Notes under the pieces: generated by a model
Seen by the model: only the letters and a program-made list of their open reading frames with translations
Told to the model about the DNA's origin: nothing
Database searches by the model: none
Source: Phycisphaerales bacterium UBA7708
Lineage (GTDB): Bacteria > Planctomycetota > Phycisphaerae > Sedimentisphaerales > Anaerohalosphaeraceae
DNA length: 11,109 bases
Assembly (NCBI GenBank): GCA_002482415.1
Contig: DLFY01000144.1
Coordinates: 29,198 to 40,306 of the forward strand
Direction: 5' to 3'
Program-made: the position numbers and the translations under genes
Part shown: positions 6,576 to 11,109 of the stretch, piece after piece
Position numbering within the stretch: the first letter of the stretch is position 1
Layout of the letters: every line of letters begins with the position of its first letter

Positions 6576-9197
6576 ATGAAAAAGATAGTGATATGGACAT
6601 ATTTGCTGTTGGCGCTGTTTGGGGCAGGTATCGCATCCGGAGCGGTTCTGATTGATTTGAATGCGGAAAACCTGTCGGAAGGACGGCTTGAAAGCTGGAC
6701 CAATACCGGCACGGCCGGCGGTGTCTTTCTGAGTGCCGACAGAACCGGTGTAGATGATCCGAATGCGGTCGTGGCAGTTGTGGCCGGACGCAAGGCCGTG
6801 AGCTTTCCCGGCGGTGCCTGGATGCAATCGGATATTGCGGCTCCGGCGGAACTGAGCGGCAGCAAGCCCTGGTCGGTGCTGATCTGGGCGTATGCGCCCT
6901 CGGCGACCAGCGAGGATTCCTTATTTCAGTGGGGAGATCGCGGCGGCGGAACGGCGCACTTCAATTTCGGCACCCGCGCCCTGACCTTCTGGAACGATGT
7001 GTTTTATACCAATCCGCCGGCGACGAATCAGTGGGTGCACCTGGCGGCAACCTATGACGGCACCAATGTCAGACTCTATGTCAATGCCATCGATGATGCC
7101 GTGGCGGCTCGGGCGCTGACGACCAACGCGGGCAATTATATGCGTATCGCCCGCGCCATGCCGGATGTCTATGGGACACACCCCTTTGCCGGCTCGATTG
7201 CATCGATTCAGGTGCACGACACGGCACTGACAAAACAGCAAATCCAGGCGATTTCGGGCCTGTTTGAGGCCGGTACTCTCGGGCCGCAGGGATTGTCGGT
7301 TCGTGAAGGCGGTGCACCGGTCAACATGACCCTGCAGATGAATCCCAATCCATTGACCAGTCAGGGCCCGAAGACGGACCTGGAGGTCACCCTGAGTCTT
7401 GTCAGCAGCCGGGTGGATGTCAGGCTGGGCACTTCAGAGATTGGTCAGCCGTATGTGGTGACGGTTCCCGCCGCGTCGTACAATGTTCCCATCAGCATTC
7501 CTGTTGAGGCTGAGGACGATACCGTGATCGAAAGCCTCCATACGGTTCGGGTCAAAGCGGTCGTTACCGCCGGAGATGCGGATTATCTCGGCAAGACACT
7601 GATTCCCATCAATGGTCTTGGCATCTCCGTGGTTGACAACGACAATGCGACCTGTCCCATGCCCGGACTCAAGGACGGGGCATATCGCGATGAATTTGAT
7701 TGTGCACGGGATTACCTGGCCACCGGCACAAGCAACTCCCTGTGGAGCGGCCTGCTGGATACCGCAGGCAACACCACCGATGCAACCGCATCGCTGACGA
7801 CCAACGGGGTACTGCGTCTGGCCTCGGCAAACGGTGCCTGGGATGGCAACAACAACAGCGGGCCGTTCCTGTTCGTCAATGTCACCGGCGATTTCGAGGT
7901 GGAAACCTATGTATCCGAATATGCCAACAGCATTGCCAATCAGAGCGGTGTGCTTCACAATGCCGGCGGGATTATGGTCCGGCTGGGCGATGCGGCTGCC
8001 GGAGGTGCAGGCGAAGACAATATCCAGGCCTCGTATTTCCCCATCTGGAGTGTCGGAAACATTTTGTGGTATAATGACAATGGAGCACGTACCGAAACCG
8101 ACAATATGGGATATGGCTGGGCCGGAGGCCGCTATTTGAAAATGGTGCGCAAGGGCGCCAATTTCTACTGCTATTACAGTATGGATGGTGTCACATGGCA
8201 GGCTTTCCCTTCCGCCAGCCCGGACAATCCGCTGGTTCGTGAAGACATGAATGTGCCGACGCTGCAGGTTGGATTGTATCAGTGTACTTACAGCTCGGAT
8301 CTTGGTTTTGTCGAATATGATTATTTCTCTCTGAGAAAAGCCAGGGGAAATATCAGCGGCAATCTGAATCTGACGGAAAGTGAAGGCGACAGCGGTACCG
8401 TTCAATTCCAGTTCGTCACGCAGGATATTCCCGCTCCGGCGGCAGATATCCAGGTGACTCTGAATGCGATTCCGGCACCGGGAGCAGACCCGAACTCCGA
8501 ACCGAATGATGTCCGAATCGACAATTCGCCAGCGGGTGAGCCGTACACTTTTGTGATTCCTGCTGCTCAGTATGCTCAGCCGCAGCCGATTCAGGTTACG
8601 GCGGTTGTGGACGCCATTCCTGAATCAGACCAGCACTTGACTTTGGCAGCACAGATCTCCAGTGCGGATCCCAACTGGAATAATCTGTCCATCACTTCGG
8701 ATGCCCTGATTACGATCTTTGAAACGCCGGGCGTGGTTGTGGATACCCAGGATGGGGTCAGAGTCATAGAAGGCGGGGCCGCAGATACCTTTACGGCTCG
8801 CCTGAAGATCAAACCGCAGGCCGCGGTAACGGTTGCCATTACAGATCAGTCCAGTCCCGCTCAGGTTGTTGCGGATTCGACATCGCTGGTCTTTGATGAA
8901 ACCAACTGGAAGACGCCGCAGGTTGTTTCCGTGACGGCAGTGGATGACAGTACCCTCGAAAACGATCCTCATACGACGGTTCTGAATCTCACAGCAACCA
9001 ACGGCAAGGAGTACGATGCGCTTGCCCCGGTGACCGTAGGTGTTACAATCCTTGAAAATGAGTGCGGTGCCTGGGATTATCTCTGGGCCGACTTTGATCG
9101 GGATTGCGATGTGGATATCACGGACTTGAGCCTGATGGCAGCAGACTGGCTTGATTGTTCCAAACCGTACAGTCCGGGCTGTGTCGATTTGAGATAA
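6576..9197 (+). CDS. Large secreted LamG / Calx-beta / DUF1349-like protein with dockerin-like C-terminus
   Basis: An 873-residue exported protein; GGGAG at 6562-6566 lies 9 nt before ATG. Residues 1-22 are a signal peptide (MKKIVIW through GIASG). Residues 24-228 are a LamG/ConA-like domain: WSVLIWAYAP at 99-108, NQWVHLAATYDGTNVRLYVN at 151-170, and FAGSIASIQVHDTAL at 204-218. Residues 232-356 are Calx-beta-like. Residues 369-588 are a DUF1349-like domain matching the upstream protein. Residues 590-715 and 717-827 are two further Calx-beta-like sandwiches. Residues 828-873 are the dockerin-like end (DFDRDCDVDITD) with Cys at 830, 844, 861 and 869. The architecture equals the upstream protein plus an N-terminal LamG and Calx-beta module, pointing to duplication and module gain. 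No catalytic residues are recognised. A binding or structural surface role, perhaps with carbohydrates, is inferred. The strong terminator at 9223 closes the unit. Confidence 0.9.
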   Translation: MKKIVIWTYLLLALFGAGIASGAVLIDLNAENLSEGRLESWTNTGTAGGVFLSADRTGVDDPNAVVAVVAGRKAVSFPGGAWMQSDIAAPAELSGSKPWSVLIWAYAPSATSEDSLFQWGDRGGGTAHFNFGTRALTFWNDVFYTNPPATNQWVHLAATYDGTNVRLYVNAIDDAVAARALTTNAGNYMRIARAMPDVYGTHPFAGSIASIQVHDTALTKQQIQAISGLFEAGTLGPQGLSVREGGAPVNMTLQMNPNPLTSQGPKTDLEVTLSLVSSRVDVRLGTSEIGQPYVVTVPAASYNVPISIPVEAEDDTVIESLHTVRVKAVVTAGDADYLGKTLIPINGLGISVVDNDNATCPMPGLKDGAYRDEFDCARDYLATGTSNSLWSGLLDTAGNTTDATASLTTNGVLRLASANGAWDGNNNSGPFLFVNVTGDFEVETYVSEYANSIANQSGVLHNAGGIMVRLGDAAAGGAGEDNIQASYFPIWSVGNILWYNDNGARTETDNMGYGWAGGRYLKMVRKGANFYCYYSMDGVTWQAFPSASPDNPLVREDMNVPTLQVGLYQCTYSSDLGFVEYDYFSLRKARGNISGNLNLTESEGDSGTVQFQFVTQDIPAPAADIQVTLNAIPAPGADPNSEPNDVRIDNSPAGEPYTFVIPAAQYAQPQPIQVTAVVDAIPESDQHLTLAAQISSADPNWNNLSITSDALITIFETPGVVVDTQDGVRVIEGGAADTFTARLKIKPQAAVTVAITDQSSPAQVVADSTSLVFDETNWKTPQVVSVTAVDDSTLENDPHTTVLNLTATNGKEYDALAPVTVGVTILENECGAWDYLWADFDRDCDVDITDLSLMAADWLDCSKPYSPGCVDLR

Positions 9198-9222
9198 CTT
9201 CTTATTTGGATTGATGTTATAT

Positions 9223-9253
9223 AGGCCGGAAGTGTATTCTTCCGGCCTTTTTT
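9223..9253 (+). terminator. Rho-independent terminator after the secreted-protein genes
   Basis: AGGCCGGAAG (9223-9232) pairs perfectly with CTTCCGGCCT (9239-9248) around a TGTATT loop, followed by a run of six T ending at 9253. It begins 26 nt after the stop codon at 9197. It separates the secreted-protein unit from the second sigma/FecR unit, which must therefore have its own promoter. Confidence 0.93.
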
Positions 9254-9606
9254 GTTGCAGTAAAATGGGTAAAAACCTCTAATTCAAAAACAAGCAAGTT
9301 AATATGGGCAGTTTGGGATTTTTTCATGTCAATAGGTTATTGCATATACAAATTTAATTTTTTTCATTATTTATGTCAGTTTTTTGTTTTATGTCTAATA
9401 TATAGGTAGACGTATTCTATGGGCAACGCCAGCCTGGATGAACAGGATATAAATGGCTGTAATCCAATTAATTACAGAAACTTGAACGGAACTATCAAAA
9501 TCAGATGGGTGTGATTTGTGGTTTTGCTCATTGAATATGGTTTTAAATTTGCCCTGACTATGATAGAATACAGAGAAATTTCAAAGTCTGACGAGGTGAT
9601 TTTGAA
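9254..9606. promoter_or_regulatory. AT-rich intergenic region upstream of the second sigma factor
   Basis: About 350 bp without a convincing gene. Positions 9330-9410 are very rich in A and T, with several T runs. An inverted repeat lies at 9457-9477. GGAACT at 9488-9493 resembles an ECF-type -35 element, but no matching -10 was found at the expected distance. The promoter of the second sigma gene should be here because a terminator precedes it. A 31-codon frame at 9419-9514 lacks a good ribosome site. Confidence 0.5.
9457..9477. repeat. Inverted repeat upstream of the second sigma factor
   Basis: CTGTAAT (9457-9463) and ATTACAG (9471-9477) are perfect 7-bp arms separated by 7 nt, about 130 bp before the sigma start. 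The form fits a dimeric regulator's operator or a small hairpin. There is no independent support. Confidence 0.3.
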
Positions 9607-10137
9607 GTGAACCGAAAAGAGCTAAAAAGTGAGCAATTCTTCCGGCTCTATAATGCCGCTCAGAAGCGGATTTACGCATACCTATTGATGTTTGTCCATA
9701 ATCACAGCGATGCCGATGACCTGCTGCAGGAAACGGCCAGTATCCTCTGGGAGCAATTTGACCAGTTTAACCAGGAGGGCAGTTTTGCTGCCTGGGCGAT
9801 TGGGATTGCAAGAAATAAAGCTCTGGATTTACTTAAATCCAAGCGAGGTTCCAGGCCTTTGTTTGACGATGAATTTTATAAAGAAATATCAAAATATGCA
9901 GAGGCTGAATCCGAGAACGCCGACAAGCGGCTCAAAGCGCTGCGGAATTGCATCCAGAAAATGTCGGAGCAAAACCAGCATTTGATTCATTTACGATTTG
10001 ACCAGGGCATCACGGTAAAAAAGCTATCGCAAGCATCCAGGTATTCTGCGGATGCAATCTATAAAAAGATGTCTCGAATTTACAGCATGCTGCATGATTG
10101 TATCAATCGCACTTTATTCGAGTGGGGGCAGATGTGA
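9607..10137 (+). CDS. Second ECF-type sigma factor (planctomycete FecI-like)
   Basis: A 176-residue sigma-70 family protein with regions 2 and 4 only. Region 2 spans about residues 12-80, with YAYLLMFVHNHSDADDLLQE at 23-42 and WAIGIARNKALDLL at 63-76. Region 4 spans about 108-168, with a helix-turn-helix around GITVKKLSQASRYSADAIYK (134-153). The start is GTG at 9607, chosen because GAGGTGA at 9593-9599 lies 7 nt upstream and no ATG is suitably placed. The stop TGA at 10135-10137 shares its last base with ATG of the next gene, so the pair is coupled. It resembles the sigma factor at 2531 in layout and key motifs but is clearly diverged, suggesting different promoter or partner specificity. 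Confidence 0.93.
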   Translation: MNRKELKSEQFFRLYNAAQKRIYAYLLMFVHNHSDADDLLQETASILWEQFDQFNQEGSFAAWAIGIARNKALDLLKSKRGSRPLFDDEFYKEISKYAEAESENADKRLKALRNCIQKMSEQNQHLIHLRFDQGITVKKLSQASRYSADAIYKKMSRIYSMLHDCINRTLFEWGQM

Positions 10138-11109
10138 TGCCGCAGGAACGGATTGATATTAATGAACTGCTGCTGCGATTGCTGGATAATGATATCAGCG
10201 ATGAGGGATTGTCGATATTGAGAGACTGGATTAACTCGAGCCCTCGGGCCAAGCAATACTACTGCGAATTTATGGCCGATTACAGTGTCCTTGCACTTGC
10301 GGCTGCGCTGCCCGCAGAGCAGGAGGGGGATTCCTGTTTGGACGACCAGGTTTGGAACCTGTTGTCTGAAGAAGAAAAGACCGCCCCGGCGGTTGAAAAG
10401 GCGGCGCCTTTAAAAGAAAAATCGGGACCTCTGCTTATGCAGAAAGTGATGCCGACTCGAACCGTTCGAACCATCAATAAAACCGCCATATTGACGGCCC
10501 TGATCTCCAGTGCGGCTTTATTCTTGATGATTGTCTGGGTTTATCTGGCTCCCCCAAAACCGTATGCGGTGGCAACGGTCTGGGATTCGATGGATGCCCA
10601 ATGGTCGTCCGGCCTGCCGGTTCAATCCGGGACTCGAGTCAGTTCCCACTCCGGGCCTATCCGTCTGACCCACGGTCTTGTGAAGCTCATTACCGATGAT
10701 CAGGTCGAAGTGCTGCTGGAAGCGCCAAGCGAATTCGAGTTTGTCTCCGGTTCGGAGGTGATTCTGAACTTTGGCAAACTGTTTGCCCGGGTGTCTGAAA
10801 GAGGCTATGGTTTCTCGGTTACTACTCGTAATTCAAAAGTCGTGGATTTGGGGACAGAATTCGGTGTTGTCAGTGAGATTGACGGCAACACCCAGGTGCA
10901 TTTATACAAAGGCATGGCCAATCTGTTTGCCGGAGAAAAACACCAGAACAAGACCTCGCAGCTTATATCCGAAGGCTCCGCCCGAATTGTAGATTACAGC
11001 AATTCAGATGTACAGGAAATTCCACTGGAACAACATCTTCTTGTGCGGAATATTGACTCCAGTGCCGGGCTGGTCTGGCGCGGTCAGAATGCGATTCGTC
11101 TGGGGGACC
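10137..11109 (+). CDS. Second FecR-domain membrane protein, putative anti-sigma factor, cut off by window edge
   Basis: The frame is open from ATG at 10137 to the right edge, 324 residues. GTG at 10134 in the same frame is an alternative start. The G-rich tract at 10122-10128 is a plausible ribosome site. Residues 1-60 are a predicted cytoplasmic domain (INELLLRLLDNDISDEGL, SPRAKQYYCEFMADYSVLAL) matching the N-terminus of the FecR protein at 3085, without a zinc-binding motif. Residues 116-137 are the single transmembrane segment. Residues 143-285 contain the FecR-type domain: GFSVTTRNSKVVDLGTEFGV at 225-244 and TQVHLYKGMANLFAGE at 252-267. At the edge, SAGLVWRGQNAIRLGD hints at another periplasmic domain continuing beyond the window. 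It is translationally coupled to the sigma gene upstream and presumably controls it. Confidence 0.88.
   Translation, partial: MPQERIDINELLLRLLDNDISDEGLSILRDWINSSPRAKQYYCEFMADYSVLALAAALPAEQEGDSCLDDQVWNLLSEEEKTAPAVEKAAPLKEKSGPLLMQKVMPTRTVRTINKTAILTALISSAALFLMIVWVYLAPPKPYAVATVWDSMDAQWSSGLPVQSGTRVSSHSGPIRLTHGLVKLITDDQVEVLLEAPSEFEFVSGSEVILNFGKLFARVSERGYGFSVTTRNSKVVDLGTEFGVVSEIDGNTQVHLYKGMANLFAGEKHQNKTSQLISEGSARIVDYSNSDVQEIPLEQHLLVRNIDSSAGLVWRGQNAIRLGD

Noticed and set aside
7434..8405. Open frame of 323 codons on the minus strand
   Set aside because: It is entirely antisense to the large secreted protein, whose domains are continuous here. It has no ribosome site or domain pattern.
5011..9197. 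Cellulosome component based on dockerin-like tails
   Set aside because: No cohesin or scaffoldin is present, the tails have one calcium-type loop with extra cysteines, and the proteins have no recognisable glycoside hydrolase domain.
9411..9480. Possible riboswitch-like segment before the second sigma gene (GGGCAACGCCAGCCTGG)
   Set aside because: I could not match it to any known riboswitch core; only short local pairing is visible.
9419..9514. 31-codon frame starting MGNASLDEQDINGCNPIN
   Set aside because: It superficially recalls a dockerin loop (DINGCN) but has no well-placed ribosome site, lies in AT-rich intergenic DNA and lacks the rest of a dockerin pattern.

Overview
The window looks like a bacterial chromosome segment from the Planctomycetota, most likely class Phycisphaerae (Sedimentisphaerales-like). 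This is inferred from gene content: ECF sigma factors paired with FecR-type membrane proteins, and secreted proteins built from LamG, DUF1349-like and Calx-beta-like modules that end in a dockerin-like segment with a D-x-x-x-D-C-x-V pattern. There is no rRNA, tRNA, CRISPR array, insertion sequence or phage gene to refine this. Assignments come from reading translations by eye, without database searches.

Layout. (1) Positions 1-2308, minus strand: most of a large secreted protein, cut off at its C-terminus by the window edge. It has a signal peptide, two carbohydrate-binding-like beta-sandwich regions, an Fn3-like region and a zinc-metallopeptidase-like domain with HEFGH, resembling the DUF6055/Svx/AvrXca group. 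(2) Positions 2309-2530: an AT-rich divergent promoter region. (3) Positions 2531-4764: an ECF sigma factor overlapping by 4 bp a single-pass FecR-domain protein, the presumed anti-sigma/signal transducer, which has a beta-solenoid-like C-terminus. (4) Positions 4765-5010: a leader region with a mini-ORF and small hairpins. (5) Positions 5011-9197: two secreted paralogous proteins, 499 and 873 aa; the larger is essentially the smaller with LamG and Calx-beta-like modules added in front. A strong intrinsic terminator follows at 9223-9253. (6) Positions 9254-9606: an AT-rich gap. (7) Positions 9607-11109: a second sigma/FecR pair, the FecR gene running off the right edge.

Working model (inference). 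Each membrane FecR protein holds its sigma factor through a short cytoplasmic domain and senses something on the periplasmic or surface side. The released sigma factor drives genes for secreted binding or structural proteins, perhaps including the divergent peptidase-like gene. The arrangement recalls sigma/anti-sigma control of Bacteroidota polysaccharide loci, but no TonB-dependent receptor, glycoside hydrolase or other clear catabolic enzyme is visible here. The two secreted paralogs contain no recognisable catalytic domain.
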